NCBI GenBank assembly: GCA_022843225.1
Contig: JALHOC010000015.1
Coordinates: 4,454-45,059 of the forward strand
Source: Hyphomonadaceae bacterium
GTDB lineage: Bacteria; Pseudomonadota; Alphaproteobacteria; Caulobacterales; Aquidulcibacteraceae
DNA: 40,606 bases
Direction: 5' to 3'
Shown here: in pieces, positions 5,972 through 13,269 of the stretch
How the letters are laid out: every line of letters starts with the position of its first letter
How positions within the stretch are numbered: the first letter of the stretch is position 1
The notes under the pieces: generated by a model
Told to the model about the DNA's origin: nothing
Seen by the model: the letters and a program-made list of their open reading frames with translations, nothing else
The model's database searches: none
Position numbers and translations under genes: made by a program

Positions 5972-6961
5972 TCACCCTACCAGAACGCGCGCCAGCGCGT
6001 GATAGATTGGAATGCCAATAAGCAGATTGAACGGAAACGTGATCCCAAGCGCAAGCGACAGGTACACGCCCGCATCCGCCTTCGGCAACGCCACGCGCAT
6101 GGCAGCTGGCGCGGCGATGTAGGACGCCGACGCAGCGAGCACCGCCATCAACGTGGCGTCTCCTTCCGACAGACCAAGAGCCGAGGCGCCGAGCAGCGCC
6201 ACGATACCGCTCAAGAGCGGCCACCCCATCGCGAATCCGACGAGCCCTGCGCTTAAACGCGACGCTTCCGCGAGACGACGAGACGCCACCAGCCCCATGT
6301 CCAGTAAGAACAAGCACAAGGCGCCCTGAAACAAAGGTCCGACGAACACGTCGAGGCGCGCCATGCCGCGCTCGCCGGTGATGACGCCAATAACAAAACT
6401 GCCAATCAGCACGACGGCGGCGCCGTTGAGCATCACTTCGCGAAACAATTCCGGCTTGAAGCGCGTACCCGCCTCGCGCGCTCGCGCGCCTGCGATAATG
6501 AGCGCCGCCAGAATTGCAGGCGTTTCCATCATGGCCAGAACCGCAGCCATGTAACCGCCGAATTCCACGCCCATGGAGCGCAGATATTCTGAGCCGGCCG
6601 CGAACGTCACCACCGAGACGCTGCCATAATGGGCGGCCGTCGCGGCCGCCGTAAGTCGGTCGAGTTTGGACAGCGCCCTAAGCGCGGCATACGCGGCGAA
6701 CGGCGCCAGGAAACTGAGCGCAAGCCCCAACCCGCCAGCCGAAATCAGTTCCGCACTCAACCCGCTCGCGCGCGCCTCGACCCCGCCCTTGAAGCCGATG
6801 CAGAGCATGAGATAGAGCGCCAAAGTCTTGGCGACTTGATCGGGAATGTTCAGGTCGGACTTCGCCCATCCCGCAAACGCGCCCAACCCAAAGAACAGCA
6901 CGGCCGGGGCGAGCAAATTCGCCATCGCTGCGGCGCCGGCGCTCGCAAGAATCTCAGTCAT
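5972..6961 (-). CDS. SbtA-like sodium-dependent bicarbonate transporter family permease
   Basis: A 329-residue membrane protein with about ten hydrophobic segments in two similar halves. Features typical of the SbtA (DUF897) family are the opening LLAPAVLFFGLGAFAGWAKSDLNIP, KTLALYLMLCIGFKGGVE (about 45-62), AATAAHYGSVSVVTFAAG in the first half, and the second-half ASASYIAAPAAMRVALP near residue 285. Cyanobacterial SbtA imports bicarbonate with Na+; heterotrophs keep homologues whose substrate is less certain. The stop lies 4 bp before the PII-like gene, and the start overlaps the MFS stop by 4 bp (6958-6961), so three genes are probably co-translated. Bicarbonate could feed carboxylases such as acetyl-CoA carboxylase; that is inference. 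Confidence 0.85.
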   Translation of the reverse strand: MTEILASAGAAAMANLLAPAVLFFGLGAFAGWAKSDLNIPDQVAKTLALYLMLCIGFKGGVEARASGLSAELISAGGLGLALSFLAPFAAYAALRALSKLDRLTAAATAAHYGSVSVVTFAAGSEYLRSMGVEFGGYMAAVLAMMETPAILAALIIAGARAREAGTRFKPELFREVMLNGAAVVLIGSFVIGVITGERGMARLDVFVGPLFQGALCLFLLDMGLVASRRLAEASRLSAGLVGFAMGWPLLSGIVALLGASALGLSEGDATLMAVLAASASYIAAPAAMRVALPKADAGVYLSLALGITFPFNLLIGIPIYHALARVLVG

Positions 6962-8250
6962 GGCTCGTCTTGCCCAGATTTAGGAGCGCTCGCAATGACG
7001 CCGGCGACGTCTTGCTTCACCGCGCGAAGCGCGATCGGCAAGCCGAGAGCCACTAAGGTCGCCGCCGCCATGAACGCGGCGCCCGCGAACGCCAGGGGTG
7101 CGCTTGCCCCGATCGCGTACGCGAACACGCCAGTAAAGAGGCTGGGCCCGATCATGCCCGCGACGCCCGTCAAGGATGAGAGCGCACCTTGCAATTGGCC
7201 CTGCTCACTCGCGCTCACCCGCTGAGACATAAGCGCTTGTCCGGCCGGTCCGGCGAGTCCCCAAAACGCCGCCACCGGAATGCCGGTGAAAAGCATCCAA
7301 GGCTCGGATGCGAAGGCGTAGATCGAAAATCCCAACGCGCCGCACACCAGCCCGATGAGCAAGGCGCGGCGTTCGCCAACAGCCGCAACAATGCGCCCGA
7401 CCAGACCCGCTTGCACAATGATCCCCGCCACGCCTACTGCGGCCAGCGTGAAGCCGACTTCGCGCGGCCCCCAATCGTAGCGATGCATCGCATAGAGCGC
7501 GAAGGTCGCGGGATAGACGACATGCGCGAGGTCGTTGAGGAATTTCACCGCTGCGAGGTTAGATATCTGTGGATGCGCGCGCAGCATGACGACCGAACCG
7601 ATCGGATTGGCCCTGCGCCAGGAAAAACGCGCGCGTCGATCGGCGGCCAAGGATTCCGGCAACACAAACAAACCGTACAACCCATTGAGCAAGCACAGCC
7701 CCGCCGCCACCCAGAACGGCAGGCGCGGATCCACATCGCCGAGCACGCCGCCTAGCGCCGGCCCAATCACAAAGCCAAGTCCAAACGCGGCGCCCAGCGC
7801 GCCAAACGCGCCGGCGCGTTTCTCTGGCGCGGTGACATCCGCGACATAGGCGTACGCGGTCGACACCGACGCCGAGGTCACCCCTGAAATCAGCCGGCCC
7901 AGCAACAACCACCAGAGCGTCGGCGCCAGCGCCATGAAGATGTAATCGATTCCTTGGCCGAAATTCGAAAGCAGCACGATGGGGCGGCGCCCAACGCGAT
8001 CGGACAGCGCCCCCACGATCGGCATCGCCACGAACTGCATCAACGCCCAGAGCGTGCCCGCAAACCCCACCCAATGCGCGGCCTCCGCTTCACTGCCGCC
8101 GTTCATTTCGACAACGAGTTGCGGAAACACCGGGATGATCACGCCCAGCGCCAACATATCGAGCGCGACGGTGATGAAAATGAAGGCGAACGCCGCGCGC
8201 CCTGGCGCAGCGGCATTTGACTCCGAATTTGGCGTGATCTGATCGGTCAT
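6958..8250 (-). CDS. MFS transporter, TetA/DHA1-like
   Basis: A 12-segment major facilitator protein of about 430 residues. Counting from the Met at 8250, the first membrane helix spans about 19-43 (FAFIFITVALDMLALGVIIP, with the TetA-like D and P residues). Motif A GALSDRVGRRP is at 80-90, and helix 5 carries GAAFGLGFVIGPALGG (motif C-like), typical of drug:H+ antiporters. The central loop is charged (DRRARFSWRRA). A GTG at 8271 could add seven residues; the ATG at 8250 is preferred for a usual N-terminus. Its stop overlaps the SbtA-like start, hence an operon. Substrate unknown; the link with a bicarbonate-type transporter may be merely positional. Confidence 0.9.
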   Translation of the reverse strand: MTDQITPNSESNAAAPGRAAFAFIFITVALDMLALGVIIPVFPQLVVEMNGGSEAEAAHWVGFAGTLWALMQFVAMPIVGALSDRVGRRPIVLLSNFGQGIDYIFMALAPTLWWLLLGRLISGVTSASVSTAYAYVADVTAPEKRAGAFGALGAAFGLGFVIGPALGGVLGDVDPRLPFWVAAGLCLLNGLYGLFVLPESLAADRRARFSWRRANPIGSVVMLRAHPQISNLAAVKFLNDLAHVVYPATFALYAMHRYDWGPREVGFTLAAVGVAGIIVQAGLVGRIVAAVGERRALLIGLVCGALGFSIYAFASEPWMLFTGIPVAAFWGLAGPAGQALMSQRVSASEQGQLQGALSSLTGVAGMIGPSLFTGVFAYAIGASAPLAFAGAAFMAAATLVALGLPIALRAVKQDVAGVIASAPKSGQDEP

Positions 8251-8304
8251 GAGGTGCACGCACCCGACCACGCGATGCCGCCAAGAGCCAGCGCGATCTT
8301 TCGC

Positions 8305-8493
8305 TCAGACCAAAGCAAAATCCGGCGCCGGCGCCAAAGCGAGGGCGCGCTCGTCGTCAACCGCCAACTCGAACGACGAGCAACACCGCGCGCAATACGC
8401 GACATCACCCGCAATGGTTCGGAAGGTGGATTTCCGCCGCTGCAAGGGCGTTCGGCAGGCGGGACAAGGCTCGCCGATATGCTTTTCGTGCAT
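8305..8493 (-). CDS. Small zinc-ribbon-like protein, 62 aa
   Basis: A short frame starting MHEKHIGEPCPACRTPLQRRK with CPAC (10-13) and CARC (34-37), that is four cysteines in two CxxC knuckles about 20 residues apart, the ligand set of a rubredoxin-like or zinc-ribbon fold. The C-terminus is acidic and Ala/Pro-rich. A GGAG stands 7 nt upstream of the ATG. It lies between the yjbR-like gene and the MFS gene on the same strand, consistent with co-transcription. No partner or function can be assigned; the regular cysteine spacing argues against chance. Confidence 0.55.
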   Translation of the reverse strand: MHEKHIGEPCPACRTPLQRRKSTFRTIAGDVAYCARCCSSFELAVDDERALALAPAPDFALV

Positions 8494-8542
8494 GACCGCG
8501 CTCCGTCCATCACATTAACGCAACAACGCTGAACAATTCCTT

Positions 8543-8890
8543 TCACGACGTCTTCTGCTTCCGGGCGCGCTTTGGTTTCGGCGCCGCCAGCCCGTGCGCC
8601 GCCTTCAACGCCGACAGCAGCGTGGCTTCGTCCACTTTTTTGAGATCACAGCGCGTCGCGCCCATTCGCCCCCACCCGCCAGCCACAGGCGCGAACGCCT
8701 CCGGCGCGTGCTCGCAATAGAAGTCCTGTAACGCCGCGTCAAACATCAGATTGATGTCGGCGTCGGAATTGGCGAGCGTCGCGAATGTCTTGCGCGGCGT
8801 GCGAAACGCGGCGCGATCGAAATGCGGCGCTTCGCTCGCGGCCTCCAGCGAGAGCGCCAGTGTCCGAGCGCGCGCTGGCGTCACGGCCAT
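8543..8890 (-). CDS. MmcQ/YjbR family protein
   Basis: A 115-residue protein with YjbR/DUF419 features: an N-terminal helix (ARARTLALSLEAASEAPHFD), the strand phrase AAFRTPRKTFATL (28-40), DADINLMFDAALQDFYCEH, and the GGWGRMGATRCDLKKVDEATLLSALKAAH segment matching the family W-G motif and final helix. The tail (PKPKRARKQKTS) is basic. YjbR proteins have a DNA-binding-like double-wing fold, but their biological role is not settled. Its ATG lies 4 bp after the symporter stop, suggesting co-transcription with it. Confidence 0.85.
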   Translation of the reverse strand: MAVTPARARTLALSLEAASEAPHFDRAAFRTPRKTFATLANSDADINLMFDAALQDFYCEHAPEAFAPVAGGWGRMGATRCDLKKVDEATLLSALKAAHGLAAPKPKRARKQKTS

Positions 8891-8894
8891 GACT

Positions 8895-10127
8895 TCATGT
8901 CCTCTCCCCGCGCGCTAGGATCGACGTCGTCGCGACATGACCCGTCACATTGCCCAAGGTGCGGAAAATGTCGGGGATCACTTCCACCGCAATCAAGATA
9001 CCCAGGATTTCGATCGGCACCCCGAGCGCTAAGGCGATGGGGCCAACCGAGGCAATGAATGAAATTTGTCCCGGCAATCCCACCGATCCGACGCTGACGC
9101 CAAACGCGACGAAGATCGCGCCAATGATCTGCAGCATGGTGGGCTCGATGCCGTACAAATGCGCCACGAAGAAACACACGGCCAGATTGGCCACCGGGCT
9201 GGTGAAGCGAAACAGAGCCACCGCGAGCGGCAAGGTTACGTCGGCGACGTGCGGCGGAATACGCAAACCACGTAGCGCCGCGTCCAGCATGGCGGGCAGA
9301 GATGCGAGCGAGGATTGCGTCGAGGCGGCGATGGCCCAGACCGGCGCCATCGCGCCGGTGAAGCGCCCGATCGGCTGGCGTCCCCAGGTGACGCCGATGA
9401 TCCACGCGACGATCGTGACGCTCAACGTCACCAGCGACACCACCGCCACGTAGTGCAACAGGGTTTGCGCCGCGCCGTAGCCCGCGCGTAGTCCAACGCC
9501 GAGCGCCAAGGCGAACACACCGACGGGCCCCGCAATCAAAATCCAACGCACAATCACGATCATCGCTTCCGACACGGCGCGGAAGAACGTGACAATGCTG
9601 TCGCGCAAAATCGGCTCGAGGCGCGTGGTCGCGAAACCGAAGAACACCGAGAAAAACACCAAAGGCAGAATGGCGCTTTCCGCAGCCGCCTTCACCGGAT
9701 TAGCGGGCGCGAGGCCCTGCAACCATTCGATGAAGCTTGGGGGTGCGGCCACCTCAGGGCCTGCCGCGCCGGCGCCATGCAAGAAGAGGTCGGCGGCTTG
9801 CGCGTCAATTGGCCAGAGCTGAAGCACGCCTTCGGTAACCGCGACGCCGTAACACGCGGCGAACACGAGCAGCAGCGAAAACAGGATGATCGCGCGTAGC
9901 ACCAGGCCGCCGGTTTTCGCGGCGTCCGCGACCGACGCAATGCCGACGATCAGCAACGACACCACCAAGGGCACGACGGTCATGCGCAAGGCATTGAGCC
10001 ACAAGCCGCCAAACGCCTCGATGATTTCCGCCGCGCCGGACAGATGCGGCGCATCGCTACGCACCCAGGCGCCCGCCGCGATCCCCGCGATGAGAGCTAC
10101 CAGAACGATGACGCTCAGAATTTTCAC
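8895..10127 (-). CDS. Dicarboxylate/amino acid:cation symporter (SDF family), divergent cation site
   Basis: About 410 residues with eight-helix SDF architecture: LNALRMTVVPLVVSLLIVGI (TM2 motif), hairpin 1 STQSSLASLPAML (the SSSATLP-like serine motif) and TM8 IPDIFRTLGNVTGH, which retains the Asp, Arg and Asn of the substrate site. The family NMDGT of TM7 is replaced by FRFTS, and the late TM8 Asp (D405 of GltPh) by His, so cation coupling may differ. The GTG at 10127 (VKILSVIVLVALIAG) is preferred because it opens the first membrane helix; a TTG at 10148 would add seven residues. Imports C4-dicarboxylates or acidic amino acids by family; the substrate here is uncertain. The yjbR-like gene follows after 4 bp. 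Confidence 0.88.
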   Translation of the reverse strand: MKILSVIVLVALIAGIAAGAWVRSDAPHLSGAAEIIEAFGGLWLNALRMTVVPLVVSLLIVGIASVADAAKTGGLVLRAIILFSLLLVFAACYGVAVTEGVLQLWPIDAQAADLFLHGAGAAGPEVAAPPSFIEWLQGLAPANPVKAAAESAILPLVFFSVFFGFATTRLEPILRDSIVTFFRAVSEAMIVIVRWILIAGPVGVFALALGVGLRAGYGAAQTLLHYVAVVSLVTLSVTIVAWIIGVTWGRQPIGRFTGAMAPVWAIAASTQSSLASLPAMLDAALRGLRIPPHVADVTLPLAVALFRFTSPVANLAVCFFVAHLYGIEPTMLQIIGAIFVAFGVSVGSVGLPGQISFIASVGPIALALGVPIEILGILIAVEVIPDIFRTLGNVTGHVATTSILARGERT

Positions 10128-10287
10128 GGCCGCCCCCAGACCCCCCAAAAGGAGGATCGAGGCGTGGTAGCCGAACGCTTATGGACGCGCCAGCGGCCAG
10201 CCAGAGTCGTTCACGCAGCCGCTCGCCTTCACTCCCGGGCCAAAATCCGGAACGGCTTGTTCTCTTCCCCTCCAGACAACGGAGGGC

Positions 10288-10375
10288 GGGGACGCGATGA
10301 CACCGCGTCGTGAAGCGTTCCTTTCGGAACGCGGAACGTGAACGCGACATCCTCGCGTCCCCGTGATCGTTTTTA
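10288..10375. repeat. Nested inverted repeat with T-run
   Basis: Outer arms GGGGACGCGA (10288-10297) and TCGCGTCCCC (10353-10362) are perfectly complementary. Between them lies a 7-bp hairpin GCGTTCC/GGAACGC (10315-10321 / 10326-10332). The outer 3' arm is followed after six bases by CGTTTTTAG. It could be a structured RNA with a terminator, or part of a dispersed repeat. Confidence 0.45.
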
Positions 10376-10527
10376 GCGCCGGCATGGCAGGGCGGTCTTT
10401 CACACCCGTGGACAAGTCGCAGGCGGCGTGCAGGCCGCGCGCTGCCTCACGCGACCTCGTGTTTCCTCCCCCGGTTATCGTGCTCCGCACGCCTCCCGCA
10501 GGCTACTGGCGGTTCGACCTCCACGCT

Positions 10528-10660
10528 CACCCAAAACACTTCCCCCGCGTGCGGGGGAAGTGGCCCTTAGGGCCGATGGGGACGCAAACGCCCCCCTCCG
10601 TCCGACTACGCCGAAGGCTTCGGCGGACACCTCCCCCGTGAACGGGGGAGGTGTTTGGGT
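10528..10660. repeat. Composite palindromic intergenic repeat
   Basis: It contains two perfect 12-bp hairpins, 10537-10562 (CACTTCCCCCGC arms) and 10628-10653 (CACCTCCCCCGT arms), plus GGCCC-TTA-GGGCC (10562-10574) and CGCCGAA/TTCGGCG (10609-10625) inside a GTCCG/CGGAC pair. The outer flanks CCCAAAACACTTCCCC and GGGGAGGTGTTTGGG are near-complementary, so the whole 130 bp is one large imperfect palindrome. This is the make-up of REP/BIME-like dispersed repeats. Confidence 0.65.
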
Positions 10661-10849
10661 CTTGCGTTTGGTCGCTCCGCCTCACGCTCAATCACACCGC
10701 TTCTGGCTTGGCTGAACAACGGACCAACTGCCCTCCTGCCGAAGCGGTGCATGCAACGTACAACAGGGCTGAACCCAGCCAGATTGATTTTCGCCCGCAC
10801 CTTTGTTTTCAAGGCGAAGCGGCGTGTCTTCGCGGGATTGGGGTGGCAT

Positions 10850-12367
10850 CTATCCCCATAAACGCGCACCACTTCCCGCGCAATTGCGCCTGTCATTCGC
10901 GGCCGAGCGCTTCATCAACTGCAGCACGCCATCCTCGATAGCGCCGAAGCGCAGATTGAGCATGTCATGACCGTAGGATTGGAACAATTTCCACGGCGCT
11001 TTGTTGGTCTGTTTGGGCATGAGATGCTGAACGCGCTGGAAATAGCCGGATGAGAAATCAGCAAACGGGCGATCTTCGTAAACGCCCGTAAGACGCGGAA
11101 TGGCTTGCGCCAAGCCATACTCGTCCATGTAATTGATCAATCGGCAGACATATTCGCTAACCAGATCAGCCTTCAGCGTCCAAGAGGCGTTGGTGTAGCC
11201 AAACACGAAGGCGAGGTTCGGCACGTCCGAAAGCATGGCGCCACGATAGACATAATGCTTACCCGGATCGATCTTGGCGCCGTCAACCACGATCTCGGCG
11301 CCGCCAAACATTTGCAACGAAAGGCCAGTCGCGGTGATGATGATATCAGCGTCGAGCTGTTTGCCTGACGTGAGCTTTATACCCGTTTCAGTAAACGTAT
11401 CGATCGTGTCGGTAACGACGGAAGCCTTGCCCGCCTTGATCGCCAGAAACATGTCGTTATCCGGCACTAGGCAAAGGCGCTGCTCCCACGGATTGTAGCG
11501 CGGCGTGAAATGCTCTTGCACGGTTTTGTCATCGAGCTGCTCGCGAATGAGGCCCAGCAAGCGTTCGCGGACTTTTCCTGGTCGCGCACGCGCCAAGCGG
11601 AAGACAATTTGCTGGAAGAGCGTCTTGCGAAAGCGCGTGATGTCGTAGGCGAGCTGCGCGGGCAGCCAGCGGCGCATCTTGTTCGCCAGCGCATCCTCGG
11701 CCGGCAGCGACACCATATAGGTGGGCGAGCGCTGCAGCATCGTCACATGCGCGGCTTTTTCGGTCATGGATGGCACAAGCGTGACCGCCGTCGCGCCCGA
11801 ACCGATCACAATTACGCGCTTGCCGGCATAATCCAAGTCCGCCGGCCAATGCTGCGGATGAATGATCTGGCCCTGGAAGCGATCCCGGCCTTTGAAATCA
11901 GGCGTGTAGCCTTCGTCGTAATTGTAATAGCCCGACGCTGCAAACACGAAGCTAGCGCTGTAGCGCTTGATCGCGCCGTCGTGCTCAGCCTCGATGGTCC
12001 AGCGCGCGTCCGCTGTAGACCACGAAGCGCGGATGACTTTGTGATTGAAACGGATGTGGCGGTCCACGCCATAGTCGCGCGCGGTGTCGTTGACATATTT
12101 GCGGATCGAGGGGCCATCAGCGATGGCTTTCTGCTCAGTCCATGGTTTGAAGGCGTAGCCTAACGTGTACATGTCGCTGTCGGAGCGGATGCCGGGGTAC
12201 CGGAACAAATCCCAGGTGCCGCCGATGGCGGCGCGCCGTTCGAGGATGGCGTAGCTCTTGCCCGGGCAATGCTTGCCCAGATGCACGGCAGCGCCGATGC
12301 CCGACAGCCCCGCGCCGACGATCAGCACATCGACATGCTCAGGCGAGGGTGATTGCGCGCTATCCAT
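10850..12367 (-). CDS. Flavin-containing (Baeyer-Villiger type) monooxygenase
   Basis: A 505-residue class B flavoprotein monooxygenase. Visible are the FAD Rossmann motif GAGLSG (18-23), GGTWDLFRYPGIRSDSD (49-65), the Baeyer-Villiger fingerprint FxGxxxHxxxW (F164, G166, H170, W174) and the NADPH Rossmann GSGATA (about residue 188). Length and motifs match NAD(P)H-dependent enzymes that insert oxygen next to ketones or oxidise soft nucleophiles; the substrate cannot be told. It stands alone, divergent from cmk with a 102-bp gap that holds a small hairpin (CGGCAA/TTGCCG, 12423-12440). The gene-free repeat region lies downstream. Confidence 0.93.
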   Translation of the reverse strand: MDSAQSPSPEHVDVLIVGAGLSGIGAAVHLGKHCPGKSYAILERRAAIGGTWDLFRYPGIRSDSDMYTLGYAFKPWTEQKAIADGPSIRKYVNDTARDYGVDRHIRFNHKVIRASWSTADARWTIEAEHDGAIKRYSASFVFAASGYYNYDEGYTPDFKGRDRFQGQIIHPQHWPADLDYAGKRVIVIGSGATAVTLVPSMTEKAAHVTMLQRSPTYMVSLPAEDALANKMRRWLPAQLAYDITRFRKTLFQQIVFRLARARPGKVRERLLGLIREQLDDKTVQEHFTPRYNPWEQRLCLVPDNDMFLAIKAGKASVVTDTIDTFTETGIKLTSGKQLDADIIITATGLSLQMFGGAEIVVDGAKIDPGKHYVYRGAMLSDVPNLAFVFGYTNASWTLKADLVSEYVCRLINYMDEYGLAQAIPRLTGVYEDRPFADFSSGYFQRVQHLMPKQTNKAPWKLFQSYGHDMLNLRFGAIEDGVLQLMKRSAANDRRNCAGSGARLWG

Positions 12368-12469
12368 GCCGGGAATTTGGAACCTTCACGCAGGCAACAC
12401 AAGCCGCGCACGGATCACGCAACGGCAAGGCGCATTGCCGGCGCGCGCGCCTCTGCTAAACCCCGCGTC

Positions 12470-13093
12470 ATGATTATCGCCGTCGATGGACCCACAGCTT
12501 CGGGCAAAGGCACGGTCGCCGCTGGACTCGCGCGCCGCTACGGCTTGAAGCGCTTGGACACTGGCGCCCTCTACCGCGCCGTGGGGCTAGCAGTGCTCGA
12601 CGCCGGCGGCGAACCGAGCGATGAGGGCGCCGCGATCGCCGCCGCGCGCACACTTGACCTCGCCGCCATCGATGAAAACCGGATTCGCTCCTCAGCAGCG
12701 GGGTTGGCGGCGTCGAAAGTGGCGGTGATCTCGGCGGTGCGCACGGTGTTGCGCGACGCTCAGCGCGCCTTCGCCGCCGACCCTAAAGGCGCGGTGCTCG
12801 ACGGGCGCGACATCGGCACGGTCATTTGCCCCGACGCGGATGTGAAGCTCTTCGTCACCGCCGCCCTGCCCGTGCGCACCGAGCGCCGCTTGCGCGAATT
12901 GCGGGCGCGGGGCGAGACCATTAGCTTCGAGGACCTGGAAGCGCAAATCGCCGAACGCGATGAACGCGACATGCGCCGCGCGGACTCTCCGCTCCGCCAA
13001 GCGCCTGGGGCGCACCTGCTCGACACGACCGATCTTGGCGTCGACGACGCCATTGATGCCGCCTGCCGCATTGTGGACGCCGCTGGCGGCTAG
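12470..13093 (+). CDS. cmk: Cytidylate kinase
   Basis: A 207-residue (d)CMP kinase that makes (d)CDP for nucleic-acid synthesis. The P-loop GPTASGKGT is at 7-15, LDTGALYRAVGL (29-40) is the nucleotide-monophosphate region, and DGRDIGTV (111-118) is the family signature; the lid region ERDERDMRRADSPL follows. The start ATG at 12470 gives the canonical MIIAVDGPTASGKG N-terminus. The next gene is rpsA, a pairing conserved across proteobacteria, here separated by a 176-bp leader with several hairpins, so rpsA probably has its own control as well as read-through from cmk. Confidence 0.96.
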   Translation: MIIAVDGPTASGKGTVAAGLARRYGLKRLDTGALYRAVGLAVLDAGGEPSDEGAAIAAARTLDLAAIDENRIRSSAAGLAASKVAVISAVRTVLRDAQRAFAADPKGAVLDGRDIGTVICPDADVKLFVTAALPVRTERRLRELRARGETISFEDLEAQIAERDERDMRRADSPLRQAPGAHLLDTTDLGVDDAIDAACRIVDAAGG

Positions 13094-13138
13094 GGGACCC
13101 TTGCCGCACAAGGCCGCCGCCCGTATAGAAGCGCCCGG

Positions 13139-13260
13139 CGACCGAGGGCCCTGAGGCCCTGGGTCGTTTGGCGTTCCCAAGCCAGACATTTCAGGAAGGC
13201 CCCATGGTGGGGCCGAGACCGCCGGAACCAACCGGTCGGCCTTATCTTTTTATTGGAGTT
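13139..13260 (+). promoter_or_regulatory. Structured leader of rpsA
   Basis: Three consecutive hairpins occur in the cmk-rpsA gap. An 11-bp stem (5 + 6 bp with one mismatch) spans 13139-13166, GGCCCC/GGGGCC spans 13198-13214, and GACCG/CGGTC lies just before 13244. A U-rich run (TCTTTTTATT) follows, then GGAG and the rpsA ATG at 13270. In other bacteria S1 represses its own mRNA through leader structure; an autoregulatory leader here is inferred. The first hairpin could instead terminate cmk. Confidence 0.45.
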
Positions 13261-13269
13261 CGTATTCGT

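Larger units (their letters stand above)
10128..10849. other. Gene-free region of about 720 bp rich in inverted repeats
   Basis: Between the symporter start and the monooxygenase stop I see no convincing gene on either strand. Open frames of about 90-100 codons exist but overlap each other, lack ribosome sites and run through perfect hairpins. The region holds a nested inverted repeat at 10288-10375 and a composite palindrome at 10528-10660, described separately. The interval 10128-10287 and the tail 10661-10849 show no further clear structure. It reads as intergenic repeats or non-coding RNA. Confidence 0.6.

Noticed and set aside
10179-10490. Minus-strand frame of about 103 codons in the gene-free interval
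   Set aside because: It runs through the nested inverted repeat at 10288-10362, has no Shine-Dalgarno and no recognisable domain; more likely structured non-coding DNA.
10363-10715. Overlapping plus-strand frames of 92-95 codons over the composite palindrome
   Set aside because: They read straight through perfect 12-bp hairpins, giving Pro/Arg-rich peptides typical of translated repeats.
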